From positions 62,001 to 126,000 of the forward strand of contig NZ_JAGGLN010000005.1 of NCBI RefSeq assembly GCF_017874455.1: a stretch of DNA of 64,000 nt, in the 5' to 3' direction. The notes beneath the pieces were generated by a model. That model saw only the letters and a program-made list of their open reading frames with translations. It was not told the origin of the DNA and made no database searches. Position numbers and translations under genes: made by a program. The stretch is from Methanobacterium aggregans. GTDB lineage: Archaea > Methanobacteriota > Methanobacteria > Methanobacteriales > Methanobacteriaceae. Shown one piece after another: positions 34,464 to 44,002 of the stretch; position 1 is the first letter of the stretch, and each line of letters opens with the position of its first letter.

Positions 34464-34899
34464 TCGTACCACCTTAAAGCCTTAAATATTTCCATGCCAG
34501 TAAATCCATTCCTAAATTTCAACAAACTAAAACTATATGAAATGTTAATTAGGTAAGGTAATGAAAAACACATTTAATTACATTTTGTTATTCTTTCTTT
34601 TTCTTTTCAAATAAAGTTTTCCATAACCTAAAGTTGAATTGAAAGGAATCCAATCTTAATTCCATTTTTTAAATCAAGATTCTGCAATTCCAATTTAAAC
34701 CATTTGTTTCCATATTAAAACCAATAAAATCATAAAAACTTAAATCAATAAATAAAGAAGGTTATATAAAAAGAATATAACCCTAACTATGAAATACATT
34801 TAAGACTCGTCAAGGATTATCTGTTGAAGATGAGTCCAATATACCTCTTAGACCAATCAACAATATTTATTAAGTTATATTCAAATAAAAAGTGATTTT
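34464..34899. other. Divergent intergenic region
   Basis: AT-rich gap between the HEAT-repeat gene and the dehydrogenase gene. TATA-like stretches are present, but no coding frame or clear hairpin was seen. Confidence 0.4.
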
Positions 34900-35895
34900 A
34901 TGTATAAATTAACTGTTATACCTGGAGATGGAATAGGGCCTGAAGTTATGGAAGCAGCACTCCATATATTAGATGCCTCAGAAATTGATTTTGACTATGA
35001 AACTGCCAATGCCGGCAACGAATGTTTCAAAAGAACTGGGAGCACCATACCCCAAGAAACAATTTCCACCTCAAAAAAGTCAGATGCAACTTTATTCGGT
35101 GCTGTTACCACCGTACCTGGACAAAAAAGTGGAATAATAACCTTAAGAAAGGAACTGGATCTTTACGTGAATTTAAGACCTGTTAAATCATATGAAGGAA
35201 CTCCTTATCTTTTTAAAGGCCTTGATTTTGTTATAGTAAGGGAGAATACAGAGGGGCTATACTCTGGAGTTGAAGAGTACACAGAAGATGGTGCAGATGC
35301 CCTACGTGTTGTAACTAGAATGGCTTCTGAGAGGATATGCAGATTTGCATTTGAATATGCCCGGAAAAACATGAGAAATAAGGTCACTGCGGTGCACAAG
35401 GCCAACGTACTTAAAAAGACAGATGGAATTTTCAGGGATATTTTCTATGATGTTGCTCGAGGTTACAATGATATAAAATCTGAAGATTTTTACGTGGATG
35501 CAACAGCCATGTACCTCATAACCAGACCTCACAGCTTTGATGTCATGGTCACAACCAACCTTTTTGGTGACATACTCTCAGATGAAGGGGCTGGACTTGT
35601 AGGAGGATTAGGACTAATTCCATCAGCAAATATTGGGGATAATAATGGATTATTTGAACCTGTGCATGGTTCAGCTCCAGATATCGCTGGAAAGGAAATT
35701 GCAAACCCTTCAGCCATGATACTTTCAACGTGCATGATGTTGGACTACCTTGGGGAAACTGAAGAAGCCCAGAAACTTGAAAAAGCATTAACTGATGTTT
35801 TGAGGGAAGGTAAGGTTGTCACACCGGATCTAGGGGGCAGTGCCTCAACCATGGAGATGGCGGATCGTGTTAAAAAGATATTTGAAATACTTTAA
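34900..35895 (+). CDS. aksF: Isocitrate/isopropylmalate dehydrogenase family, AksF or LeuB type
   Basis: Beta-decarboxylating dehydrogenase, 331 residues: VIPGDGIGPEVMEAAL, ITLRKELDLYVNLRPVK (substrate Arg residues), RENTEGLYSGVEEY, the catalytic Lys in VHKANVLKKTDG, FDVMVTTNLFGDILSDEGAGLVGGLGLIPSANIG and EPVHGSAPDIAGK. The SGIITLRKELDLY segment is closer to the methanogen AksF (homoisocitrate dehydrogenase for the coenzyme B side chain) as I recall it than to LeuB, which lacks the inserted residues. Isopropylmalate or isocitrate remain possible. ATG start, weak AGTGAT site. It stands alone. Confidence 0.85.
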   Translation: MYKLTVIPGDGIGPEVMEAALHILDASEIDFDYETANAGNECFKRTGSTIPQETISTSKKSDATLFGAVTTVPGQKSGIITLRKELDLYVNLRPVKSYEGTPYLFKGLDFVIVRENTEGLYSGVEEYTEDGADALRVVTRMASERICRFAFEYARKNMRNKVTAVHKANVLKKTDGIFRDIFYDVARGYNDIKSEDFYVDATAMYLITRPHSFDVMVTTNLFGDILSDEGAGLVGGLGLIPSANIGDNNGLFEPVHGSAPDIAGKEIANPSAMILSTCMMLDYLGETEEAQKLEKALTDVLREGKVVTPDLGGSASTMEMADRVKKIFEIL

Positions 35896-36335
35896 TCATT
35901 AAAAAAAAACATTTATTTGCTAATATAACACACTTTTGTATACTATTTTCATTAACCAATCCTTTTTAACCTATTTATACTATTTAAAAGAATTTATATC
36001 CAAATAATTTTTCTTAGAAATTCCCAAGCAATGAGTTCAAATTGGGATAATTTTTTTAATACACAGATCATAGGGACAATGTGGAAAGATTTGTAATTGC
36101 AGATAGCCGAATATCTATTTCGTTATACATTGCTGTAAAGTTGGATGTATAGTAAATTTTATATGGCTGCCAAATCATAAGTTCTTCCATAAGTAAACTT
36201 GATATAAGTAGATTTAACTGCTTTTAGGTCATTGAACTTAAAATTTATTAATGATTTTTCATTACCTAAAACACGATGATCAGTGGTCTAAATGCTGCTT
36301 AAAAGAATTTTATGATTTTTTTGGAGGTACCAAAA
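35896..36335. other. Intergenic region before fbp
   Basis: A 440-base AT-rich gap on the plus strand with a TATA-like stretch at about 36158-36167, giving fbp a long leader. No coding frame or firm structure seen. Confidence 0.4.
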
Positions 36336-37433
36336 ATGAAAACAACGATTAGTGTAATAAAAGCAGATGTTGGTAGTGTTGCAGGACATGCAGTGACTCA
36401 TGAAGCACTGAAACAGAAATGCGACTCATTACTGGCAAAAGCAAAGGAAGAAGAACTTCTTGTGGATTATTATATAACCAACTGTGGTGACGACATAGAC
36501 CTTATCATGACCCACACAAACGGTGAAGAAAACGAAGAAGTACATGAACTTGCATTCAACGCATTCATGGAAGCAACAAAAGTTGCAAAAAGCATGAAAC
36601 TCTACGGTGCAGGTCAGGACCTTCTATCCGACACCTTCTCCGGTAACATCAAAGGAATGGGCCCAGGATGTGCTGAGATGGAGTTCAAAGAAAGACCATC
36701 CGACCCTGTGTTTGTATTCTGCTGTGATAAAACAGAACCTGGAGCATTCAACCTCCCTATATTTAGAATGTTCGCAGACCCATTCAACACAGCAGGACTC
36801 GTAATAGACCCATCACTCCACAAAGGATACGAATTTGAAGTTTTTGATGTTATAGAACACAGAAAAGTTAAAATGGCATGTCCAGATGAAATGTACGACC
36901 TCCTAGCCCTCATAGGCTCAACTGGAAGGTACGTTATAAAACACGTTACAAGGAGAAGCGACAACGAAATAGCTGCATCCATAAGCACAGAAAGACTTAA
37001 CCTAATGGCAGGTCAGTACATAGGAAAAGACGACCCAGTTGCAATAGTAAGGTCACAGTCTGGTTTCCCAGCAGCAGGAGAAGTAGTTGAACCATTTGCA
37101 TTCCCACACCTGGTTAGTGGATGGATGCGAGGTTCACACAATGGACCGTTGATGCCAGTTTCATGGGCAGATGCTCGCCCAGTGAGATTCGACGGACCAC
37201 CAAGGGTTACAAGCCTAGGATTCCAGGTATCCGATGCACAACTCATTGGACCAGTGGACATGTTTGATGATCCTGCATTTGACAGGTCAAGAAACCTAGC
37301 ATCTGAAGTTGCTGAATACATGAGAAGGCACGGTCCATTCGAACCACACCGATTACCAGCAGATGAAATGGAATACACCAGTCTTCCGGGTGTGCTTGAA
37401 AAATTAGAAGAAAGATTTGAAAAGATGGAATAA
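36336..37433 (+). CDS. fbp: Fructose 1,6-bisphosphate aldolase/phosphatase
   Basis: Bifunctional gluconeogenic enzyme that makes FBP from triose phosphates and dephosphorylates it to fructose 6-phosphate. 365 residues, normal for the class. The Mg-binding N-terminus (MKTTISVIKADVGSVAGH), the Schiff-base segment MAGQYIGKDDP (Lys231, with Tyr228) and VVEPFAFPHLVSGWMRGSHNGPLMPV are complete. ATG 36336 has GGAGGT at eight bases; an in-frame ATG 24 bases upstream lies before that site. A/C-ending codons are frequent, as in strongly expressed genes. Monocistronic. Confidence 0.97.
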   Translation: MKTTISVIKADVGSVAGHAVTHEALKQKCDSLLAKAKEEELLVDYYITNCGDDIDLIMTHTNGEENEEVHELAFNAFMEATKVAKSMKLYGAGQDLLSDTFSGNIKGMGPGCAEMEFKERPSDPVFVFCCDKTEPGAFNLPIFRMFADPFNTAGLVIDPSLHKGYEFEVFDVIEHRKVKMACPDEMYDLLALIGSTGRYVIKHVTRRSDNEIAASISTERLNLMAGQYIGKDDPVAIVRSQSGFPAAGEVVEPFAFPHLVSGWMRGSHNGPLMPVSWADARPVRFDGPPRVTSLGFQVSDAQLIGPVDMFDDPAFDRSRNLASEVAEYMRRHGPFEPHRLPADEMEYTSLPGVLEKLEERFEKME

Positions 37434-37706
37434 TTTAGAATTCAAAAATTTAGAAGTTAAATCTTCTTTCTAAATTTTTCATTATTAATTTCTTTTTTTA
37501 AAGCTGCGTTTTTTTATATTTCTCAATTTAATTGAATTATTTTAAACTCAAAATCACTTAAAAAACCATTTTAATTTTTAAAGGATTTAAAAAATAAATG
37601 TAATTGAAATAATTTAATGAAAAATAGAAATTAATAGAAATGTTATTCCAATTTTATAATATATTAATGTATTTTCTTAAAATTCAATTTTTTATCTAAA
37701 TCAAGT

Positions 37707-38354
37707 TTATCTAACTTTTCTCAAGATTTCACAGGGTATATCAACCACCCTTTGGATTTTATCAATAACTGCACTGTCACTGGTTGCAACAATGCCTCCA
37801 GTATCTTCAGATAACGTTACAAGTTCAGAATCAACATTTTTAGATGTTACTGCATCTCCAGAAACATTATTGGCCTTTAAAATATTTCTTGTAAGCTTTG
37901 AAAGTTCTCCACTCTGGCTTACAGGGCTGTCGTATAAAAATTTCACAAAGTAAGGTTTGTAACACTTTAAAAGGAGAATAATCTGGGTTAAAGCAGTTTT
38001 TGTTGTATCGTTGATCCTGTACTTTCCAAAAACAGCATTAACATCCCTTAAAAATCCATCATCACAACTTACAAGGGAGGGGTAACCTGTGCATATGCTT
38101 TCAACTGTTATTAAAACGTTGTATCCATCCACAAAAACAGTTTCATCCTTCACACGAGATATGTCAATGATTTTTTTTCGTCTTAATAGGGATACTTCCC
38201 TGGAAAAAACTTTTCTTGCCAAGTAATTTCTCTCATGGATGTTAAGAAGATATCTGTCTGAAACGAATTTCAGAGCCCCCTTCTTTCTGTAACCCCTGTC
38301 TAATAGATACCTTAAATCGTGCACTGCTTCTGGGATTTTTTCTTCAAAATCCAT
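37707..38354 (-). CDS. DUF434 protein with PIN-like domain
   Basis: 215 residues. The N-terminal 60 residues fit DUF434 (AVHDLRYLLDRGYRKKGALKFVSDRYLLN). The rest looks like a PIN-type nuclease fold, with VFVDGYNVLITVES holding an acidic residue and VATSDSAVIDKI near the end. Function is unknown; RNA or DNA cleavage is possible. ATG with AAGGATG, three bases after the end of the DUF47 gene on the same strand, so the two are probably one transcript. Confidence 0.85.
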   Translation of the reverse strand: MDFEEKIPEAVHDLRYLLDRGYRKKGALKFVSDRYLLNIHERNYLARKVFSREVSLLRRKKIIDISRVKDETVFVDGYNVLITVESICTGYPSLVSCDDGFLRDVNAVFGKYRINDTTKTALTQIILLLKCYKPYFVKFLYDSPVSQSGELSKLTRNILKANNVSGDAVTSKNVDSELVTLSEDTGGIVATSDSAVIDKIQRVVDIPCEILRKVR

Positions 38355-38357
38355 GTT

Positions 38358-39014
38358 TCATCCTTTTCTTTTAGCCACGATGATTAAAACACGGTCTGAT
38401 GCATCTTCTGCCCTGTCAACTACATTTCCAAGGCGCAATACAGCACTTTTAAGTTCGAGAAGTGTTAAGATACCAAATTCCTTGTTTCTGTAAGAATCGT
38501 AGAGTTTTCTGAGGATTCTTCTCTCAATCCTGTCAACTGCATCTTCCATTTCCTCCAGTTCATGGGCCTTCAATATTGTGGCTCGCAGATCCACATCAAG
38601 AAGCTCTATGCAATCCTTCAGAATAGCCACAGAATTCAGGACTCCCTGTGTTATTTCCATGAAGTCTTCCTGGAATTTCTCAGGGAACTGGATTCTGCTG
38701 AGGCCTATTCCATATGCTGCTTCCTGTGTTATGTCTGCAACACCATCAACAAGTTCTGCAAGAATTATCCTATCTTCCCTGTCGAAGGGTAGGAATGCAC
38801 CGTCATAAAATTCAATTTCCATATTTCTCCGGATTATGTCAGCTGAATGCTCGAGCTGGGATATTTTTTCAACTTCCCCATCCAAAGAATCGAAATCATT
38901 ACTGTAAAAAAATTCCATGAGCTTTTTGAGCCCCTGAACACATTCATAAACAAGTTCAACATGTTCTTTTGAATGTTTTTCAACTTCTGACTCTTTTTTA
39001 AATAGTTTTTTCAT
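38358..39014 (-). CDS. DUF47/PhoU-like protein, TIGR00153 family
   Basis: 218 residues, all helical, with the two PhoU-like helical bundles (VYECVQGLKKLMEFFYSNDFDSL, EYDG-like acidic stretch, LVDGVADITQEAAYGIGL, ELEEMEDAVDRIERRIL). Members normally sit beside a PiT phosphate transporter and adjust it; none lies next to this copy. ATG with GGGGAT. Co-directional with the DUF434 gene just downstream. A transporter elsewhere may be its partner. Confidence 0.87.
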   Translation of the reverse strand: MKKLFKKESEVEKHSKEHVELVYECVQGLKKLMEFFYSNDFDSLDGEVEKISQLEHSADIIRRNMEIEFYDGAFLPFDREDRIILAELVDGVADITQEAAYGIGLSRIQFPEKFQEDFMEITQGVLNSVAILKDCIELLDVDLRATILKAHELEEMEDAVDRIERRILRKLYDSYRNKEFGILTLLELKSAVLRLGNVVDRAEDASDRVLIIVAKRKG

Positions 39015-39175
39015 TTTATCCCCAGTAACGTTTTAATCCAAATAATCAGGGAATAATTCCATCTTAAGTAATTTTACTCAATCAGTTTTTACTTCAACAC
39101 GATGTTTCAGTGTGTTTAAAAAATATTCATACACAATATTTATACATAACTATAGGTTTTGAATCCACTGAGAAT

Positions 39176-39412
39176 TCATATGAGGTCATGAAGTATGCGC
39201 ACAGCATCAAGAAGTCCATGTGCATAGGTTATACACCCAAATGCAGTCATTTGATCCTTTTTTTCAAGGTAGTAACTTGTATCCTGGCAGTAGCTTCGTG
39301 CCATTTCAATGATCCTTTCCTCATTTCCATGAATTTCTATGGATTCTAATTCTTTTATATTTTTTGCAAATAACTCAATATCCTTCTTTATCCTTTCAAC
39401 ATCCCCATACAT
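39176..39412 (-). CDS. DUF357 protein
   Basis: 78 residues, helical, with the DUF357 pattern ARSYCQDTSYYLEKKDQMTAFGCITYAHGLLDAVRIL. Family function unknown; it is archaeal and often close to information-processing genes. ATG start. Separate from the neighbours by more than 130 bases on each side. Confidence 0.87.
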   Translation of the reverse strand: MYGDVERIKKDIELFAKNIKELESIEIHGNEERIIEMARSYCQDTSYYLEKKDQMTAFGCITYAHGLLDAVRILHDLI

Positions 39413-39550
39413 TCTACCACATCTGCTTTAATTTCTTTGTTATGATCCCATGAGTTTAAATGGATCCCCTCATTCTATCAAAAGATTTAACTCAAAAATA
39501 AATAAAAAAAATCAATTCTTCATAATTCCATTTTAAATTTCACACAACCA

Positions 39551-40126
39551 TCACTGGCCTTTCAGTTCCTTCCAGGAATGATAAACTCTTTGTAAGACTG
39601 TTAAATATCCAAGGACCATTATAAGAACAACCGCTCCATAAAGGATCAGGTTCTGATGGAATATAGCACTTAAAAGTGCTCCTGCCACTATTATGATCAG
39701 GCGTTCGGCCCTTTCAGCGAATCCAACACTGCAGTTGATTCCTTCAGCTTCAGCTCGGGCCCTGACGTAGCTTACAGTTAGGGAAGCATGAATTGCAAGG
39801 GCACCAATTAGGGGATTCACAAAGCCACCATAAATTATACCGATGATTATTGCTGCATCTGCAAATCTGTCTGATGTGGAGTCTAAAATTCCTCCAAATT
39901 TTGTTTTAGATGAATTGTTTCGTGCAACAGCACCATCAAGCATGTCAACAAAACCGCTCAGAAGTATTAGGACTGCTCCAAGTAGAAGATCTCCCAGTGC
40001 AAACATGACTCCTGACATGATACTCACAATGAGTCCTAAAATGGTTAGTACATTGGGGTTTACCTTCATTCTCTTGGCTAGGGGGTCTATGAATTTCTTG
40101 ACATTGGGTCGCAGTCTGTTCAGCAT
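39551..40126 (-). CDS. CDP-alcohol phosphatidyltransferase, probably archaetidylinositol-phosphate synthase
   Basis: Membrane enzyme that joins CDP-archaeol to a polar head group, probably inositol phosphate. The family motif D-x2-D-G-x2-A-R-x8-G-x3-D-x3-D is present as DMLDGAVARNNSSKTKFGGILDSTSDR. 191 residues with about five hydrophobic helices. The short N-terminus (NRLRPNVKKFIDPLAKRMKVNPN) is typical of the archaeal inositol-type enzyme. A TATA-like stretch at about 40152-40162 lies only about 30 bases before the ATG, so the transcript may be leaderless. Substrate is inferred. Confidence 0.87.
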   Translation of the reverse strand: MLNRLRPNVKKFIDPLAKRMKVNPNVLTILGLIVSIMSGVMFALGDLLLGAVLILLSGFVDMLDGAVARNNSSKTKFGGILDSTSDRFADAAIIIGIIYGGFVNPLIGALAIHASLTVSYVRARAEAEGINCSVGFAERAERLIIIVAGALLSAIFHQNLILYGAVVLIMVLGYLTVLQRVYHSWKELKGQ

Positions 40127-40307
40127 ACCTCTAGTTATAGATGGAGGTAGATATATACTTTTGATTCGGATTTCAAAGTAGATTTATCAGTGTGCACTTG
40201 GGAATTTAAAAAAAAAATATATGGGTCATTTAAAGCAATTAACATATTGAAATGTATACAACACTTTTTAAAGCAATTAAAATTTAAAGAAATTAAAAGA
40301 TGATGAG

Positions 40308-40940
40308 ATGGAAATAGTTAAAATAAACCCTCAAGAACCTGAAAAAGCTAAAATTGAATATGCAATCAATATCTTAATGGATGGTGGGGTTGTTGTTTAC
40401 CCCACAGACACACTCTACGGTATTGGGGTTAATATATTCAATGAAACGGCTGTTGAAAAGGTTTTTAATATTAAAAAGAGGTCGAAATCAAAACCCCTTT
40501 CAGTTTGCCTTTCCAGTATTGGAGACATTTTTAAGGTAGCTTACATGGACAGTTTAACTGAAAAAATCGCAAGAAACATTCTTCCAGGACCATTTACATT
40601 GATATTGAACAAGAAGGAAAATATCAGCACGGTTTTAACTGCAGGTGAAAACAAGATAGGTGTTAGAATACCTGATAGTAAGGTGTCCATGGAACTTTCA
40701 CGTAAATTTCCAGTAACAGCTACGAGTGCCAACATATCCGGTATGAAGGCTCCAGAATCTCTAGAGGGAGTTTATAATCAGCTTGGTGAATCAGTTGACC
40801 TAATTTTAGATGCAGGAAGGCTTGAAAAGACCCTTCCGTCAACAGTGGTTGATATGACCTGTAATCCACTCAGAGTACTTCGTAAAGGTTCAGGGGTGGA
40901 ATTATTTGAAAAGGAGAATACTGAAAATAGTAACATATAA
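40308..40940 (+). CDS. L-threonylcarbamoyladenylate synthase, Sua5/YrdC family
   Basis: First step of the universal tRNA modification t6A: makes threonylcarbamoyl-AMP from threonine, bicarbonate and ATP. 210 residues, only the YrdC domain, without the Sua5 C-terminal extension. Motifs GGVVVYPTDTLYGIGVN, KKRSKSKPLSVCL and ATSANISGMKAPES. ATG start; the ribosome site is weak. Monocistronic, plus strand, between two minus-strand genes. Confidence 0.93.
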   Translation: MEIVKINPQEPEKAKIEYAINILMDGGVVVYPTDTLYGIGVNIFNETAVEKVFNIKKRSKSKPLSVCLSSIGDIFKVAYMDSLTEKIARNILPGPFTLILNKKENISTVLTAGENKIGVRIPDSKVSMELSRKFPVTATSANISGMKAPESLEGVYNQLGESVDLILDAGRLEKTLPSTVVDMTCNPLRVLRKGSGVELFEKENTENSNI

Positions 40941-41024
40941 AAAGTTTTCAGCTTCAACTAAAAAAAGATGCGATATTAGGTAAAGTAAAGTATAAAATGG
41001 AATAAAGACTAAGATCTGATTTAT

Positions 41025-42461
41025 TTAGGGCATTTGTTTGTTTATTTCATGATACCATCCTTCACTGGTTCCTCCATTAAGTTTCGGAAGTATAAAACTT
41101 CTAAAAATGGTTTCAACCATTACTTTGAACATGTATTTATGTTCTAAGAGATACTTTGGCCGTGTATAAAATTTTAAGTAGGCTTTTGCCAGTTTTCGTT
41201 CCACAAACTTCTTGCTCAGCCCTATATTTTCATACTTTATAACAGATTTCAGAACAGTGTATTTATCCCAGTTTTCTGTGTCCAAAAGTTTTTTATCCTT
41301 AAGTTCATGGTATATGGGTGTTCCTGGAAAAGGAGTCAATATTGAGTATTGGCTGTAATCTGCATTCAATTTTATTGAAAAATCAATGGTTTTATCAATT
41401 TCATCAGCAGTTTCTCCTGGAAATCCCAGGATGAATGAAGTTAAAACCCTTATACCTGCATCTTTTGCGGATTCAACTGCGTATTCTGCCTGTTTTAGGG
41501 TGATTCTCTTTTTCATGAGATCCAAAACCCTCTGTGAGCCGGATTCAACTCCATAGTAAAGGGTGTTCATACCCGAGTCCTTCAATTTGGCAAGCAAATC
41601 TTTATTAACCATGTCAACCCTGGATGATGCAACATAGCTCACATCAAGTCCCCTTGACTTTATCTCGTCGGCTATTTCACCGGCACGTCTTTTGTTCATC
41701 ATGAATGTGTCATCGAGGAAGGCTATATTTTTAATTTTGTACTCGTTTGTGAGCTCCTCAACTTCATCCACAACATTTTCAGGGCTTCTTGAACGGAATT
41801 TTTTGCCCATTATCAAGGACGATGAGCAGTATTCGCATGAATAAACACATCCCCTACTTGTGATCATGTCTCCTTCCTGATCCTTTGAAACTCCGTAGGC
41901 ATGGAAGGGTACAAGATGCCTTGCAGGAAATGGAATAGAATCAAGATCTACTATTAATGGTTGGGTTTCTCTTATTTTAATTGCATTCCTGTCGGGGGTT
42001 CTGTAAACTATTCCCCTAACATTTTCAAGACCTTTAACTCCATACTTTGAATAATTTTGTGCAAGTTCAACAACTGTTTTTTCACCCTCACCCACAACAA
42101 CCAAATCCAGAAATTCATTTTCCTGTAGGGTTTCAAAGGGGATAAAGGTTGTGTGTGGACCACCTATCATGGTAAGTGTGTTTGGAAGTGTTTTTTTGAT
42201 CTTTTCAACATATTTCAGTGCCTTTTTTATGTTGGATGTGCTTGCTGTAAGTCCCACGATCATGGGATCCATCTTTGAAACCAGTTGTGTAACCTTTTCT
42301 TCACCCATCTGCATGATGTCATCATCCAATATTTTAACGGACATCAATGCCTTTTCAAGGGATGCAGCAAGATACATAAGATTTAATGGCGGAACTTTAA
42401 ATCCTAAACAATTTTTCACGGCATTTTCATCACAGGGATTTATTAAAACCACGTCCATCAT
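41025..42461 (-). CDS. B12-binding radical SAM protein
   Basis: 478 residues. The N-terminal 140 residues are a cobalamin-binding-type fold (VVLINPCDENAVKNCLGFKVPPLNLMYLAASLE, IVGLTASTSNIKKAL). A radical SAM barrel follows with the 4Fe-4S motif CVYSCEYC (residues about 205-212), AFLDDTFMMNKRR and SFILGFPGETADEID. The last 90 residues are helical. Members methylate or rearrange lipids, cofactors and peptides; the substrate is unknown. ATG-ATG start after AGGACG. It stands alone, with a 412-base gap upstream. Confidence 0.88.
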   Translation of the reverse strand: MMDVVLINPCDENAVKNCLGFKVPPLNLMYLAASLEKALMSVKILDDDIMQMGEEKVTQLVSKMDPMIVGLTASTSNIKKALKYVEKIKKTLPNTLTMIGGPHTTFIPFETLQENEFLDLVVVGEGEKTVVELAQNYSKYGVKGLENVRGIVYRTPDRNAIKIRETQPLIVDLDSIPFPARHLVPFHAYGVSKDQEGDMITSRGCVYSCEYCSSSLIMGKKFRSRSPENVVDEVEELTNEYKIKNIAFLDDTFMMNKRRAGEIADEIKSRGLDVSYVASSRVDMVNKDLLAKLKDSGMNTLYYGVESGSQRVLDLMKKRITLKQAEYAVESAKDAGIRVLTSFILGFPGETADEIDKTIDFSIKLNADYSQYSILTPFPGTPIYHELKDKKLLDTENWDKYTVLKSVIKYENIGLSKKFVERKLAKAYLKFYTRPKYLLEHKYMFKVMVETIFRSFILPKLNGGTSEGWYHEINKQMP

Positions 42462-42873
42462 TTTTCACGTCCTGAATCTTTTAAATTTAATACCAGCCCT
42501 CCATATGTTCCAAGTTAAAACAGAACCTTCCAAATTTTATCTTCATAAAACCTGCAATCTTGTAAAGGTGGATGGTTTAACTACATTTAAATAAAAATCT
42601 GCAGTGGATTTACAAATTTTCTGGTTTTAATATATCTTTTATGAAATTTAAAAATTTTTTTATTAAAATTCAGATAAAAGATTAGAGCAAATCTATTTTT
42701 ATTGAGTTAACACATCTACTTATAAGAAAGTTAAAATCAATAATTATTATAAAAAATATAAATATTATTATTGAGTTGCTTATGAAATTTGAATTAAAGT
42801 TAATTAAACTTAATTAAACAGGTTAGTTAATCATCAACTTGATTTAAAACTAAATTTTAAAGGGAGTAATATA
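42462..42873. other. Divergent intergenic region before radB
   Basis: Very AT-rich. It should hold the promoters of the radical SAM gene and of radB. No coding frame or strong repeat seen. Confidence 0.4.
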
Positions 42874-43581
42874 TTGAAAGTTCTATCCAACCTAGAAGAA
42901 AAGAGCAGAATACCCACGGGATCACCCATAGATAATATAATGGGAGGGGGTGTTGAAAGAGGATGTCTCACCCAGTTTTACGGCCCTCCAGGTTCTGGTA
43001 AAACCAACATAGTTCTTCAGCTCATTGTACAGTGCGCAAAAACTGGAGGTAAGGTCATATTTGTGGATACAGAAGGTGGATTTTCAATAGAAAGGGTAAA
43101 ACAAATATCAAACGGAAATTTTGATAGTTTAGCACCTAATATCATGATCCTTGAACCCACAACCTTCAAGGAACAGAATGAAGTTTTGAAAAAAATTGAA
43201 AACAGCATAGATTCTGGAAAGGAAAAGGTTGAACTTGTTGTTTTGGATTCTGCAGTTGCACTCTACCGACTGAAGGATGGTGAATCCAAACAGATGAATA
43301 GAGAGCTTGGAAAACAGATGGGAAGACTTTCAAGGATTGCAAGGAAAAATAATGTTGCAGTTGTAATAACAAACCAGATATACTCAATTTTTGATGCTGA
43401 CGGTACCGATGGTATGATAGAACCTGTTGGAGGTACAATACTCAAGTACTGGAGTAAGATAATGGTTGAAGTTGTGAGGATAAACGGCAGTGGTGAACGT
43501 TTTGCCGTCTTGAAAAGGCATAGAAGCAGGCCTGAAGGATTAAGGGCGCGTTTCAGGATAGTTGATCACGGCCTGGAATAA
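42874..43581 (+). CDS. radB: DNA repair and recombination protein RadB
   Basis: RecA/RadA paralogue of Euryarchaeota that helps recombination. 235 residues, lacking the N-terminal helix-hairpin-helix domain of RadA, as expected. Walker A GPPGSGKT and Walker B VELVVLDSAVAL; IVDHGLE end. TTG start with AGGGAG seven bases before it. Monocistronic. Confidence 0.94.
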   Translation: MKVLSNLEEKSRIPTGSPIDNIMGGGVERGCLTQFYGPPGSGKTNIVLQLIVQCAKTGGKVIFVDTEGGFSIERVKQISNGNFDSLAPNIMILEPTTFKEQNEVLKKIENSIDSGKEKVELVVLDSAVALYRLKDGESKQMNRELGKQMGRLSRIARKNNVAVVITNQIYSIFDADGTDGMIEPVGGTILKYWSKIMVEVVRINGSGERFAVLKRHRSRPEGLRARFRIVDHGLE

Positions 43582-44002
43582 CCTTCCAGATCAATTTTTT
43601 ATACTTCAGTAACCTACTCATCATAATTTTGTCCTATTGGTGATGATTTTTTTTTATTGAATAACTAATAAATTTATAAAATTAAAAATGAAAGAGTAAA
43701 CCAAAGGTAAGAAAATAAGGAATAGATAATTTTAAATCATGTCAATACAAATAGAAAAGAAAGATGAATTAACCCTACAAATATTTAGATGTTAATTGAA
43801 TACAAGAGGATAGATTTTAGAACTATTAATAGAACTGCTGAAAGTTTAAATTTCCAGTTTTAAGGGCTATTTAACTAAATATTGAAAAAAATAGTTTGTT
43901 TAAAAGGATAAAGAAGTAAATTCGAGCCTTTTAATAATTCTAAGGATTATCTGCTTTTTTAAGATAATTTTATAGATATGATACGATTGTGTTGTGAGAT
44001 GT
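43582..44002. other. Intergenic region between radB and an aminotransferase gene
   Basis: AT-rich, with T-runs just after radB that may end its transcript. No coding frame or clear structure seen. Confidence 0.4.
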